DNA of 64,000 nucleotides from Pseudomonas sp. efr-133-TYG-5. GTDB taxonomy: Bacteria > Pseudomonadota > Gammaproteobacteria > Pseudomonadales > Pseudomonadaceae. The translations under genes were made by a program, and so were the position numbers. The notes beneath the pieces are model-generated. The model did no database searches. It had not been told where the DNA came from and worked only from the letters and a program-made list of their open reading frames with translations. Within the stretch, counting starts at the first letter, position 1; every line of letters begins with the position of its first letter. Location of the stretch: the NCBI RefSeq assembly GCF_030209175.1, contig NZ_JARVSM010000001.1, positions 124,001-188,000 on the forward strand. The letters run 5' to 3'. Shown here piece after piece: positions 1-7,476 of the stretch.

Positions 1-2
1 CC

Positions 3-353
3 GGAGGTGCGCCGCCGGCAAACGCAGAGCGCGGACCAGCAGGCATCGCCGTGGGTGAGCATCTGCTTGTGGCCAGATCCAGGCTCATCGAGCAAGGCTG
101 GCAGCCGACGCGCATGCATGCGACGGATGGCTACGAATACAGTGGCGTGGAGCGACAACTGGCGGCGCGCGAGTTCTTCGAGGTCGATGTCTGCTCGTTC
201 GATAGCGCGCGGTGCATCTTGTTTTACGCCAGGCACGGCGCTTGCCTGCGCGTCGATACCCTCGGCGAGCAACTCGATGACATGACCGTCACGCGTTGGA
301 CCGATGAATGTCCGGATGGGCCTGCCGAACCCAATCAGGACGGGGTTGGATAG
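3..353 (+). CDS. Hypothetical protein, 5' end cut by window edge
   Basis: The frame is open from the window edge to a TAG stop at 351-353, so this is the C-terminal part of a gene that starts upstream. A GTG at 51 could be an internal start. The visible part is polar, has four cysteines (for example in CSFDSARC) and ends in a short hydrophilic tail. It resembles small secreted Pseudomonas proteins of unknown function, but no domain is recognised. The next gene begins about 100 bases downstream in the same direction. Confidence 0.45.
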   Translation, partial: GGAPPANAERGPAGIAVGEHLLVARSRLIEQGWQPTRMHATDGYEYSGVERQLAAREFFEVDVCSFDSARCILFYARHGACLRVDTLGEQLDDMTVTRWTDECPDGPAEPNQDGVG

Positions 354-449
354 CAAGTGGGGGCCATTGAGGCCTCGGCGCCGCTGGTGAAACAACCGAA
401 CTCGCTGTGGCGAATGAATCGGATAACCAGATTTTCCAAGGAGATATTC

Positions 450-884
450 ATGACAGAAGGGCAGTGTCTTTGCAGCGCAGTACGCTTTTCCCTCGCCGTA
501 CAACCGCGGTTTTTTTACCGCTGCCATTGCAGCCTTTGCCGTAAACAGACCGGTGTCGGCCACAACCTCGCCACGCTGGTCAACGCGGGCGATTTTCGTT
601 GGCAAGCAGGGCAGGACGCGATCACCTGTTGGCTCAAACCCAGCGGTTACCGCAACGATTTCTGCTCACAGTGCGGCTCGACCGTGCCCAATCCACTGCG
701 TGAATCGCCTTACGTCTGGGTTCCGCTCGGTCTGCTCGATGCCAATCTGCCTATCGAGTGCGCTGGCGATTTCTGCGTTGACGACGCGATGGCGTGGGAT
801 ACCCAGCGCTCGGCCAACAGTCACCACGCATCGCCGGAGTCGCTGGCGTTTCTGGTGCGTGAACTGCGGGTCAACGCGAGCTGA
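450..884 (+). CDS. GFA-family (CENP-V/GFA) zinc-binding protein
   Basis: This 144-residue protein has the zinc-ligand pattern of the glutathione-dependent formaldehyde-activating (GFA/CENP-V) fold. It shows CLC near residues 6-8, CHCSLC at 25-30 and CSQCG further on. The family binds Zn2+ with these cysteines; most bacterial members have no proven substrate. The ATG at 450 is chosen because AAGGAGAT lies 6-13 bases upstream and the zinc motif begins right after it. A longer upstream frame has no support. It is a soluble cytoplasmic protein. A second GFA protein lies at 16395-16850. The exact function is unknown. Confidence 0.85.
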   Translation: MTEGQCLCSAVRFSLAVQPRFFYRCHCSLCRKQTGVGHNLATLVNAGDFRWQAGQDAITCWLKPSGYRNDFCSQCGSTVPNPLRESPYVWVPLGLLDANLPIECAGDFCVDDAMAWDTQRSANSHHASPESLAFLVRELRVNAS

Positions 885-901
885 CCCGTTCTACGCCACC
901 G

Positions 902-1900
902 TCATTTGAGCGTGATAACGACCTTGCCCTTGGCGCGTCCCTGTTCGACGTAGTGCAGTGCCTCTGCCGTCGAATCAAAAGTGAAAGAACGGTCAATCAC
1001 GGGTTTGATCGTCCCAGCTTCCACCAGCGCACTGATCTGTTGCAGTTGCGCGCCATTGGCGCGCATGAACACAAACGCATAACTGACGCCATGCTGGCGT
1101 GCCTTGCGCCGGATGCGCAGGCTCAGCATGCGCATGACTTGCTGCAATGGCCAGGAAAGCCCTTGCTCTCGCGCAAACTGCACCGTCGGTGGCCCCGAGA
1201 TGGAAATGAGCCGGCCACCGGGCTTGAGCACCTCGACCGACTTCGCCAGCACGTCGGCGCCGAGACTGTTCACCACCACGTCGTAGTCGCGCAACTCACG
1301 TTCGAAGTGCTGTTGTGTGTAGTCGATCACCACATCGGCGCCCAGCGCCTTCACCCATTCGACATTCGCCGTGCTGGTGGTGGTCGCGACAAAGGCACCG
1401 AGGTGTTTGGCGAGCTGAATGGCAACGCTGCCGACGCCGCCGGAACCGGCGTGAATCAGCACTTTCTCACCCTTTTTCAGTTGGGCGGTATCGACCAGCA
1501 CTTGCCAGGCGGTCAACGCAACCAAGGGCAGGGACGCGGCCTGGGCCATGCCGATATTGCCGGGTTTGCGTGCCAGCGCTTGTTCGTCCACGGCGATCAG
1601 TTCGGCGAACGTGCCAATCCGCGTTTCGGGCGGGCGCGCATACACCTCATCGCCCGGGGCGAATCGTGTGACTTGTGAACCCACCTCGACCACGACTCCC
1701 GCCAGGTCATTGCCCAGCACCAAGGGCAATGCATAGGGCAGGATCAGTTTGAATTCGCCTTTGCGGATCTTCGAATCCAGCAGGTTGACGCTGCTGGCAT
1801 GGACGTCGATCAAAACGTCGTGAGCGCCCACGGCAGGGGCGGGAATGTCGCCCAGGCGCCCACTATTGTGGCCATAGCGATCAATCAGAAATGCCTTCAT
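902..1900 (-). CDS. NADP-dependent MDR-superfamily oxidoreductase (quinone-oxidoreductase-like)
   Basis: This 332-residue enzyme is a medium-chain dehydrogenase/reductase. It has an N-terminal GroES-like domain and a Rossmann nucleotide-binding domain with a GSGGVGSVAIQLAK motif near the middle. The structural and catalytic zinc cysteines of classical alcohol dehydrogenases are not evident, which points to a zinc-free quinone/enone reductase type. The ATG at 1900 (MKAFLIDRYG) starts the conserved fold; the in-frame extension upstream is not conserved-looking. It lies 112 bases downstream of an SDR gene on the same strand, probably co-transcribed. A TetR gene diverges from the SDR and is the likely regulator. 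The substrate is unknown. Confidence 0.85.
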   Translation of the reverse strand: MKAFLIDRYGHNSGRLGDIPAPAVGAHDVLIDVHASSVNLLDSKIRKGEFKLILPYALPLVLGNDLAGVVVEVGSQVTRFAPGDEVYARPPETRIGTFAELIAVDEQALARKPGNIGMAQAASLPLVALTAWQVLVDTAQLKKGEKVLIHAGSGGVGSVAIQLAKHLGAFVATTTSTANVEWVKALGADVVIDYTQQHFERELRDYDVVVNSLGADVLAKSVEVLKPGGRLISISGPPTVQFAREQGLSWPLQQVMRMLSLRIRRKARQHGVSYAFVFMRANGAQLQQISALVEAGTIKPVIDRSFTFDSTAEALHYVEQGRAKGKVVITLK

Positions 1901-2012
1901 CGGGTTGCTGCTCTTGTCGGTTGGAGAAAGGGACGCTGCGAACAGCCGGGCGGATGCGCTGCAGAGCCAGGGGCAACTGCCGCGCATCCGACGAGCGTGC
2001 GCTAGCCCGTGA

Positions 2013-2801
2013 TCACGGCTGAGCCTGGTAGCGCTGGGCAACCGCGGACTGGCGAATTTCTCCGAGCAGGCCCTGACGTGCGCTCTGCAGCTCATCCCAG
2101 CGTTGCGCTTCGTGCAGCGGCGGGATAGTCACCGGTTCGCGACGATCGAAACCGACCAGCGCGGCATCCACCAGATCGCCGACCTCCATGATTTCGTTCA
2201 GGGTATTGATGTCGACGCCGGAGCGATCCCAGATCTCCGTGCGCGTCGCGGCCGGCAGCACGGCTTGCACGTACACGCCCAGAGGCGAGAGTTCCAGGCT
2301 CAGGCCCTGGGACAGGAACAGCACAAAGGCCTTGGTCGCACCGTAGACCGACATGCCGAATTCCGGCGCCAGGCCTACCACCGAACCGATATTGATGATC
2401 GCGCCGTCGCCTGCCTTGGCCAGGCGGGGCGCGATGGCGCTGGCCAGACGCACCAGCGCCGTGGTGTTCAGCGCGACCAGTTGCGCGACCTTGTCGGTGC
2501 TCTGGTCGATGAAGCGGCCGGACAGCGCGGCGCCGGCGTTATTGACCAGGATGCCGATTCGGGCGTCGTCGCGCAGACGCGCTTCAACGGTCGTCAGATC
2601 GCTGAGTTGCGTGAGGTCGGCGGCAATGACCTCGACGGCGACCGCGTGTTCGCTGCGCAGGCGCGCGGCCAACGCATCCAGGCGTGCCTGATCGCGAGCG
2701 ACCAGGACCAGGCCGTGGCCGCGTTGCGCAAAGCGCTCGGCATAGACGGCACCAATGCCGGTGGAGGCGCCGGTGATCAGAACAGTGGGGCGGGTGCTCA
2801 T
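2013..2801 (-). CDS. SDR-family oxidoreductase
   Basis: This is a 262-residue classical short-chain dehydrogenase/reductase. The cofactor motif TGASTGIG is at residues 10-17 and NNAG at 87-90. The catalytic Ser-Tyr-Lys are S140, Y153 and K157 in YGATK. An Arg after the second beta strand (VARDQ) suggests NADP(H) preference. It is the first gene of a probable two-gene unit with the MDR oxidoreductase downstream and is divergent from the TetR regulator at 3051, about 250 bases away. The substrate cannot be told from the sequence. Confidence 0.88.
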   Translation of the reverse strand: MSTRPTVLITGASTGIGAVYAERFAQRGHGLVLVARDQARLDALAARLRSEHAVAVEVIAADLTQLSDLTTVEARLRDDARIGILVNNAGAALSGRFIDQSTDKVAQLVALNTTALVRLASAIAPRLAKAGDGAIINIGSVVGLAPEFGMSVYGATKAFVLFLSQGLSLELSPLGVYVQAVLPAATRTEIWDRSGVDINTLNEIMEVGDLVDAALVGFDRREPVTIPPLHEAQRWDELQSARQGLLGEIRQSAVAQRYQAQP

Positions 2802-3050
2802 GGGTTTATCTCTCGTTCAGGGTGGGAGAAACAGACAGTGCGATCACGGCGCGCTTCGACAGCGTGCGGCTGCCGAGTGGGTCAGGAGTGAACAGGGTCT
2901 GGTTGTTCATGTGCTGTCTTCCGTTGAAGGAAATCGCCGGTGTCTGCAATTAGGATGATGATCGAAATCTAAACTGTCAACGGTTTTGATTATGAGCAAC
3001 ATCTATGTATCATCAGCCCATGATTTCCCACTGAACACGAGGTATTGCAC

Positions 3051-3641
3051 GTGCGAGTGACCAAGGCCCAGGCGCAGGCCAACCGAGAACACATCGTCGA
3101 GACGGCATCCGAGCTGTTTCGCGAGCGTGGCTTTGACGGCGTCGGCGTGTCGGATCTGATGGCCGCTGCCGGCTTCACCCATGGCGGTTTCTACAAGCAT
3201 TTCGGCTCCAAGGCCGACCTGATGGCCGAGGCCTCTGCCTGCAGCCTGGCCAAGTCACTGGCCGCCGCCGAGGCGCTCGATGTGCCGGGCTTCATCGACG
3301 TGTATGTGAACAGAGACCATCGCGACGGCCGAGGCAGCGGTTGCACCATGGCCGCGTTATGCGGCGACGCGGCGCGACAGTCGGACGATGTGAAAGCGAC
3401 GTTCGCCGCAGGCATCGAACACACCCTGCAAACCCTCGGCGACAAATATCCGACCGGGCCGGACGCCGCGCCGGGCGAGGGCAGAAGGAAAATGCTCGAC
3501 CTGCTGTCGCGCGCGGTCGGCGCGCTGGTGCTGTCGCGAGCCTGTCCGGATGATTCCGCGCTGGCGGACGAGATCCTCGAAGTGTGCCGCGCGCAGATGT
3601 TCGCTTCGTTGCCGGGCGGTGAAGACGCGCCGCAGGCGTAA
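3051..3641 (+). CDS. TetR/AcrR-family transcriptional regulator
   Basis: The protein has 196 residues with an N-terminal TetR helix-turn-helix (about residues 10-55: ETASELFRERGFDGVGVSDL, then FTHGGFYKHFGSK). The C-terminal ligand domain resembles the subgroup that often sits beside SDR and oxidoreductase genes. The GTG at 3051 is preferred: GAGG lies about 8 bases upstream and the family usually begins MRVTKAQAQ. A TTG at 3045 is the alternative. It is divergent from the SDR/MDR pair at 902-2801, so local repression relieved by a small ligand is the expected mode. This role is inference from position. Confidence 0.88.
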   Translation: MRVTKAQAQANREHIVETASELFRERGFDGVGVSDLMAAAGFTHGGFYKHFGSKADLMAEASACSLAKSLAAAEALDVPGFIDVYVNRDHRDGRGSGCTMAALCGDAARQSDDVKATFAAGIEHTLQTLGDKYPTGPDAAPGEGRRKMLDLLSRAVGALVLSRACPDDSALADEILEVCRAQMFASLPGGEDAPQA

Positions 3642-3740
3642 CGCCGACGCGGGTTTTCGCCGCTGGAGCTTATCTTCGGCGTCTCGCGCTTGTCGGGCGG
3701 GAACGGAATTTTTCCCCGCCCGACAATTGGCCAGTCAACA

Positions 3741-3772
3741 GCTTTAGGGTTAAAGTCGACTTCAAGGTCCAG
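3741..3772. promoter_or_regulatory. MerR-type dyad upstream of merR-like gene
   Basis: The core TTAAAGTCGACTTCAA (3750-3765) is almost identical to the core at 7424-7439 (TTAAAGTTGACTTCAA). It lies about 25 bases before the MerR start codon. Read on the minus strand it forms TGGACC-N19-TAAAGC, a MerR-like 19-bp-spaced promoter. Read on the plus strand it has no good -35/-10, which fits autorepression of the regulator. Binding by the adjacent regulator is inferred. Confidence 0.6.
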
Positions 3773-3789
3773 GGCTAGCGGAGTGCAAC

Positions 3790-4269
3790 ATGAGAATTGG
3801 CGAATTGGCGAAAATCAGCGGATTGGCGCCGTCACGCATCCGTTTTTATGAAGCGAGCGGCCTGATCAAATCCGTCGCGCGCAAGGCGAACGGATACCGC
3901 GACTATGCCCCTGACACCGAGTGGGTGCTGGAGATCATCACCGGGGCCCAGGCGGCGGGTTTTTCGTTGGAAGAGATTCGTCAGTTGATGCCGATGAACG
4001 CCAATGGCTGGCAGCACGATGAGTTGCTCGGTGGCCTCAAGCAAAAGGTCGAGGAAATCGAAGTGTTGCAACAGCGCCTGGCGCAGAACAAGGCGCAACT
4101 GCTGCTGGTGATCGAGGGCATCGAGGGTAAGCCCGAAGGCATGGCGTGCGCGGACAATGCGCAAATGCTGATCAATCGCCTGCGGGAAGACGCTGTGGTT
4201 CCTGCGTCAGGCAAGCGTGCGGCAGGGGCTGCGCGGACAAAGAACGCCCGTCAGGCCAGCCGAACCTGA
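3790..4269 (+). CDS. MerR-family transcriptional regulator
   Basis: The protein has 159 residues. Residues 1-70 form the MerR winged helix-turn-helix (MRIGELAKISGLAPSRIRFY, then GYRDY), followed by a coiled-coil dimer helix (about 80-112) and a short C-terminal tail. It lacks the four-cysteine cluster of SoxR; its only cysteine is C120, just after the coiled coil. A single-Cys sensor would fit the electrophile-linked genes around it (OYE, DJ-1-like, reductase), but this is inference. Matching dyads lie upstream of this gene and of three neighbouring transcription units, so it probably controls the 3.7-8.7 kb cluster. The last codons overlap a strong terminator hairpin. Confidence 0.9.
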   Translation: MRIGELAKISGLAPSRIRFYEASGLIKSVARKANGYRDYAPDTEWVLEIITGAQAAGFSLEEIRQLMPMNANGWQHDELLGGLKQKVEEIEVLQQRLAQNKAQLLLVIEGIEGKPEGMACADNAQMLINRLREDAVVPASGKRAAGAARTKNARQASRT

Positions 4270-4280
4270 CGGGCGTTTTT
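4243..4280 (+). terminator. Rho-independent terminator of merR-like gene
   Basis: A perfect 13-bp stem (4243-4255 with 4265-4277, arm AACGCCCGTCAGG) and 9-base loop are followed by a run of T to 4280. The left arm is inside the last codons of the MerR gene. The site lies between convergent genes, so it may also act on the minus-strand transcript. Confidence 0.85.
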
Positions 4281-4284
4281 GCTT

Positions 4285-5289
4285 TCAGCGTTCGCCCACC
4301 AGTGTGGCGAGCGGCTTGGGCGCATAGAGCGCGCTCTGGAACTCGGGTACGTATTCGTACTTGAGCATTTTCCCCAGCTTCAGCGAGCGCAGGTAATCCG
4401 ACAGGCTGCCGTCGCCCAGCGTGAGTGTGGCCGCATCGGCGTCCCGGCTTGAACCGTGACTGAGCTGGCGAGAGACGGCGTAGCCATAAGCCAGGTGACC
4501 CTGGTGATCGAGATTGGTGAAGCTGCTGGTGACGAGATCGACGTCACGCGACAGATCGGCAAGCTTTTTCCCTTTGAACGAAACGTCCAGCTTGCCGGTC
4601 TGGCTGTCGGTGATGGCGTAGACCACCGACTGCGCATCTTCCTGGCGATCAATGCCCGTCAGCCACTTCGGCAGGTTGTAACCGACGACACCGCGTACTC
4701 GTGCCAACTCTGTATTGACCGGCAACTTGAGCACATATCCCCAGAAGTCTGCCGACATCGACTGGCCAATCAGGGTAAACGGGCCTAGGTTGGCTTTGCC
4801 GGGTTTGTTGGTGATGATCGATACGGCTACCTCGTTATAGGCGTCGTTGTCGCAATGCTCGTAGGTGTAGGCGGTGAACGCGATCAGGCCTCGCCCGGGC
4901 CAGATTTGCAGCGGCTGCACGGTGGCCAGCACCTCGGCCGGCATCAACGCCCGCAGGCGCTCCAGGTCGGCCGTATAAATCGCGGTGACGCGGCTGTTCT
5001 GGTAGTAGAAATTCGGCGAAAACGACTCGAAGCCAATGTCGACCCTGTTCTTCGCCAGGCCCTTGAACCAGCTCAGATCGACTCCCGGTACTTCGGCGGC
5101 AATGACCGACAGCGGCGGGTTGGAGCGAAAACGGTCATACAGGCCGCCCTTGACCACGGGCACTTGCTGGCCGGCGATGTCGATGGTGGTGGTGTCGGTC
5201 GGGGCGGGCATGTCAGGTGTCTCCGCCAACGCAGCGTTGGCCAATGAGTTGAACAGCAGTCCTGTTAAAACGACGCTTGCGAGTTTCAA
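4285..5289 (-). CDS. Exported acetoacetate-decarboxylase-family protein
   Basis: The protein has 334 residues. A Sec signal peptide (about residues 1-22, MKLASVVLTGLLFNSLANAA, then LAETP) is followed by an acetoacetate-decarboxylase-like fold with PGRGLIAFTAYTYE, a GPFTLIG stretch and LPVNTELARVRGVVGYNLPKW. Cytoplasmic acetoacetate decarboxylases are about 245-260 residues and use a Schiff-base lysine; I cannot place that lysine with confidence, so the enzymatic activity is uncertain. It is the second gene of an operon, 36 bases after the exported DJ-1-like gene. Both share one MerR-type promoter. Periplasmic location is inferred from the signal peptide. Confidence 0.75.
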   Translation of the reverse strand: MKLASVVLTGLLFNSLANAALAETPDMPAPTDTTTIDIAGQQVPVVKGGLYDRFRSNPPLSVIAAEVPGVDLSWFKGLAKNRVDIGFESFSPNFYYQNSRVTAIYTADLERLRALMPAEVLATVQPLQIWPGRGLIAFTAYTYEHCDNDAYNEVAVSIITNKPGKANLGPFTLIGQSMSADFWGYVLKLPVNTELARVRGVVGYNLPKWLTGIDRQEDAQSVVYAITDSQTGKLDVSFKGKKLADLSRDVDLVTSSFTNLDHQGHLAYGYAVSRQLSHGSSRDADAATLTLGDGSLSDYLRSLKLGKMLKYEYVPEFQSALYAPKPLATLVGER

Positions 5290-5325
5290 TCGGTGTTTCT
5301 CCGGGTGGTGGATCTACGAGGGGAT

Positions 5326-6129
5326 TCAGCGCGTGACTTCGCCGGCCTGGAGCACGACCAGTACGGCCTCAGCCACGGCCCTGGGCGATTGCGGGTTTTG
5401 CCCGGTGACCAGTCGGCCATCGGTGATGGCAAAGGAGGTGAACGGCAGCCACGCCTTGCGGTAGCGCGCTCCCTGGCTCACCAGCCGGTCTTCCAGGAAA
5501 AACGGCACCTGGCTCTTCATGCCTGAAAACAGCTCTTCGCGATCAGAGAAACCGGTGATGTGGCGGTCCTTGATGATCAACTGGCCGTGTTCGTCCTTGA
5601 GATCCAGCAGACCCGCCACGCCATGGCAGACGGCCGAGACGATGCCGCCGCGGTTGTAGATCGTTTCGGCGACGCGGCGCAGATCGGGGTTGCCGGGAAA
5701 GTCCCACATGACCCCGTGGCCACCGGTGAAATAGATGACGCTGAAGCGGGACGGATCGACCTCGGCGATCGGCAGTGTGTTGGCCAGCCGCACGCGGAAT
5801 GCAGGGGACTGCAAATGCTCGCGGGCCGCCTTGTCCATATACAGCCAGCCGAGGCTGCGCTCATCCAGCGGCACGGCGCCCCCCTTGGGGCTGGCAAACA
5901 CAGTGGTGTAGCCGGCCGCTTCCACCACATCGGTGAAATGGGTCAGCTCCGTCAGCCACAGACCGGTGGTATCGCTTCGGGAGGGGTAGCTGGCGTGATT
6001 GGTCATGATCACCAGAATCTGGCGATCCTTGGCTGCGGCCGTGGAAGGGATCGTCTGAGCATTTGCGAACGTCATGAGCGCACCACCTATCAATACCAGG
6101 GCATAAGAACAAAGACTCTTGAGCATCAT
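5326..6129 (-). CDS. Exported DJ-1/PfpI-family (class I glutamine amidotransferase-like) protein
   Basis: The protein has 267 residues. A signal peptide ends near residue 24 (LMTFANAQ). The DJ-1/PfpI domain carries the nucleophile-elbow motif AVCHG with C168-H169 and the upstream YFTGGHG loop (about 133-139). The family includes Hsp31-type glyoxalase III and isonitrile hydratase-like enzymes, most of them cytoplasmic, so a secreted version is less usual. ATG codons at 6129 and 6126 are equally possible starts. It leads an operon with the exported decarboxylase-like gene. The start lies 30 bases after a MerR-type promoter on the minus strand, so induction by the neighbouring MerR protein is likely. 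Confidence 0.85.
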   Translation of the reverse strand: MMLKSLCSYALVLIGGALMTFANAQTIPSTAAAKDRQILVIMTNHASYPSRSDTTGLWLTELTHFTDVVEAAGYTTVFASPKGGAVPLDERSLGWLYMDKAAREHLQSPAFRVRLANTLPIAEVDPSRFSVIYFTGGHGVMWDFPGNPDLRRVAETIYNRGGIVSAVCHGVAGLLDLKDEHGQLIIKDRHITGFSDREELFSGMKSQVPFFLEDRLVSQGARYRKAWLPFTSFAITDGRLVTGQNPQSPRAVAEAVLVVLQAGEVTR

Positions 6130-6158
6130 CCGGTTCCGTCAATCGAGCAGGTCGGCGC

Positions 6159-6189
6159 ATGCTCACCTTAAACCTTGCTTTAAGGTCAA
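6159..6189 (-). promoter_or_regulatory. MerR-type promoter/operator for DJ-1-like operon
   Basis: A perfect inverted repeat with 8-base arms ACCTTAAA (6165-6172) and TTTAAGGT (6179-6186) lies between the -35 TTGACC (minus strand, 6184-6189) and a weak -10 GAGCAT (6159-6164). The spacer is exactly 19 bases, the overlong spacer typical of MerR-activated promoters. The start codon of the DJ-1-like gene is 30 bases downstream. Confidence 0.7.
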
Positions 6190-6235
6190 TCCCTGCTAGT
6201 GCAAATAATTTGCGCCGGTCGTCGTACCTTTGCGC

Positions 6236-6266
6236 TTGACCCTCAACCTGACTTTAACGCTAGCGT
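6236..6266 (+). promoter_or_regulatory. MerR-type promoter for reductase gene
   Basis: TTGACC (6236-6241), a 19-base spacer and TAGCGT (6261-6266) give the same geometry as the promoters at 6159 and 7418. The right half-site GACTTTAA is well kept and the left half is degenerate. It points to the saccharopine-dehydrogenase-like gene, whose ATG is 58 bases downstream. Confidence 0.6.
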
Positions 6267-6323
6267 GGCGCACCGATCAGGCAAGGCAATCACGCACTTT
6301 TGCCACTCGCTCAGGAGCACTGC

Positions 6324-7403
6324 ATGAGTCAGCAAGACAATCTGGATCCGCCGAGCAAATGGATGATTTATGGCGCCAATGGCTATACCGGCGAGTTGAT
6401 CGCCCGTGCTGCCAGACAGCGCGGACTCAGGCCGGTACTGGCGGGGCGCAATCGCGATAAGGTCGAAGCGCTCGCTCGCGAACTGGGGCTCGAAGCGCGG
6501 GTTTTCGGCCTGGAGGATGACCTGCGGTTGTTGGCGCAGATCAAGGGGCATGACCTGGTGCTGCACTGTGCAGGACCGTTCTCGGCGACCGCCGCGCCGA
6601 TGATCGAGGCGTGTCTGCAGGCCGGTGCGCACTATCTGGACATCACCGGCGAGATTGCCGTGTTCGAGCACGCCCAGACTCTGCACGAGCGGGCGCGCGC
6701 GGCGGGTGTAGTCATTTGCCCCGGCGTCGGCTTCGATGTGGTGCCCACCGACTGTGTCGCCGCCGCCCTGAAAGACGCGCTGCCGGATGCCACGCACCTG
6801 GCATTGGGCTTCGATTCGCGTTCGAGCTTTTCGCCCGGCACTGCCAAGACGTCGGTCGAGGGCATGGCGCAGGGCGGCAAGGTTCGTCGCAACGGTAAAA
6901 TCGTTTCTGTACCGCTGGCCTATCGGGTCCGGCGCATCGATTTCGGCGCCGGCGAGAAGCTCGCCATGACGATTCCCTGGGGCGACGTGTCGACGGCCTG
7001 GCACACCACCGGCATCGGCAATATCGAGGTGTTCATACCGGGCTCTGTCGGGATGATTCGCAGCGCGCGGCTTGCCAACTGGGTTCGCCCGGTGCTGGCG
7101 GTGTCATTCGTGCAGCGCTGGCTCAAGGCGCGTATCGGCAAGACAGTGGTCGGCCCGGATCAGGCAAAACGTGCCGATCAAGGCACCTTTGTGTGGGGCG
7201 AGGCCCGTAACGCCCGGGGCGAATGCAAAGTCGCGCGCGTGCACACCGCGAACGTCTACAGCCTGACGATCGATGCTGCGTTGGCGGTGGTCGATCATCT
7301 GTTGCAGACACGTCCGCCCGGCGGTGCCTACACGCCTGCGCGGTTGCTGGGCGCCGAGATGGTCAGCCGCTTGCCAGGGTCAGGTGCAATCACTGTTGAA
7401 TGA
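6324..7403 (+). CDS. Saccharopine dehydrogenase-like / trans-acting enoyl reductase family protein
   Basis: The protein has 359 residues. An N-terminal Rossmann fold begins at MIYGANGYTGELIA (about residues 14-27) and is followed by the saccharopine dehydrogenase-like catalytic region (CAGPFSATAAPMIEACL, then HYLDITGE). The family includes trans-acting enoyl reductases and many uncharacterised NADP-dependent reductases. True saccharopine dehydrogenase activity is not implied. The ATG at 6324 has CAGGAG about 7 bases upstream; longer in-frame starts lack an RBS. It has its own MerR-type promoter (6236-6266). The OYE gene follows 73 bases later behind another such promoter, suggesting coordinated reduction of reactive unsaturated compounds. 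Confidence 0.82.
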   Translation: MSQQDNLDPPSKWMIYGANGYTGELIARAARQRGLRPVLAGRNRDKVEALARELGLEARVFGLEDDLRLLAQIKGHDLVLHCAGPFSATAAPMIEACLQAGAHYLDITGEIAVFEHAQTLHERARAAGVVICPGVGFDVVPTDCVAAALKDALPDATHLALGFDSRSSFSPGTAKTSVEGMAQGGKVRRNGKIVSVPLAYRVRRIDFGAGEKLAMTIPWGDVSTAWHTTGIGNIEVFIPGSVGMIRSARLANWVRPVLAVSFVQRWLKARIGKTVVGPDQAKRADQGTFVWGEARNARGECKVARVHTANVYSLTIDAALAVVDHLLQTRPPGGAYTPARLLGAEMVSRLPGSGAITVE

Positions 7404-7417
7404 TCTGGAGAAAAGCG

Positions 7418-7448
7418 TTGACCTTAAAGTTGACTTCAAACTTAAGCT
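7418..7448 (+). promoter_or_regulatory. MerR-type promoter/operator for OYE gene
   Basis: TTGACC (7418-7423), a 19-base spacer holding the dyad TTAAAGTTGACTTCAA (7424-7439), and the -10 TAAGCT (7443-7448). This is the best match to MerR promoter architecture in the window. It sits 29 bases before the OYE start codon, inside the gap after the reductase gene. Confidence 0.75.
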
Positions 7449-7476
7449 CGCTTCATCACCAGATGAGGACTGCCCC

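Noticed and set aside
3746..7448. SoxR boxes
   Set aside because: The dyads resemble SoxR sites in form, but the MerR protein has a single cysteine and no SoxR 2Fe-2S ligand cluster.
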